A stretch of 6,294 bases of DNA from Bacteroidota bacterium (GTDB taxonomy: Bacteria; Bacteroidota; Bacteroidia; Chitinophagales; Chitinophagaceae). The stretch covers positions 1 to 6,294 of the forward strand of contig JAURLW010000061.1 of assembly GCA_030831005.1 (NCBI GenBank), in the 5' to 3' direction. Below the pieces are notes generated by a model, which was given only the letters and a program-made list of their open reading frames with translations, did no database searches and had not been told where the DNA came from. The stretch's first letter is position 1; every line of letters starts with the position of its first letter. Below are positions 6,285-6,294 of this stretch, piece after piece. A program made the translations under genes and the position numbers.

Positions 6285-6294
6285 AACAAAGCAA

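Noticed and set aside
1..6294. Mobile element, CRISPR, RNA gene or defence island
   Set aside because: I saw no direct-repeat array, transposase or integrase, tRNA-like cloverleaf or rRNA stretch. The genes are packed, intact and typical of chromosomal loci.

Overview
The window looks like ordinary chromosome from a low-GC member of the Bacteroidota, most likely Chitinophagaceae or a near relative. This rests on the character of the RuvB, H-protein and glycosyltransferase sequences, on the lack of clear Shine-Dalgarno sequences before the starts, on A-rich leaders, and on a TAnnTTTG-like promoter element before the first gene. No database search was possible, so the family-level placement is an inference.

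Left half, plus strand: after a possible 11-codon tail of an upstream gene (1-36) and a probable promoter come four closely packed genes. They are gcvH (lipoyl carrier of the glycine cleavage system), a small four-helix VanZ-like membrane protein sharing one base with the gcvH stop (TAATG), an HddA-like GHMP sugar kinase, and a GT-B glycosyltransferase of the GT4 type. The last two are 9 bases apart and probably belong to surface-glycan or activated-sugar synthesis. GcvH is a housekeeping protein with no obvious link to them.

Right half, minus strand: a Pif1/RecD-type superfamily 1B helicase with a long helical linker and a C-terminal RecQ-like helix-turn-helix lies 46 bases upstream of ruvB, the Holliday-junction branch-migration motor. 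The two may be co-transcribed as a DNA recombination/repair pair. ruvB ends tail-to-tail with the glycosyltransferase, the two stop codons overlapping by 4 bases.

The most striking feature is a strong intrinsic-terminator-like hairpin (491-538). It has 16 of 17 paired positions followed by a T-run and lies inside the first 26 codons of the VanZ-like gene, 28 bases after the gcvH stop. The same DNA appears to end gcvH transcripts and to encode the first membrane helix of the next protein. I see no RNA genes, insertion sequences, CRISPR arrays, phage genes or defence system. Apart from this overlap, and smaller oddities at the ruvB start and at the convergent stops, the region is conventional.
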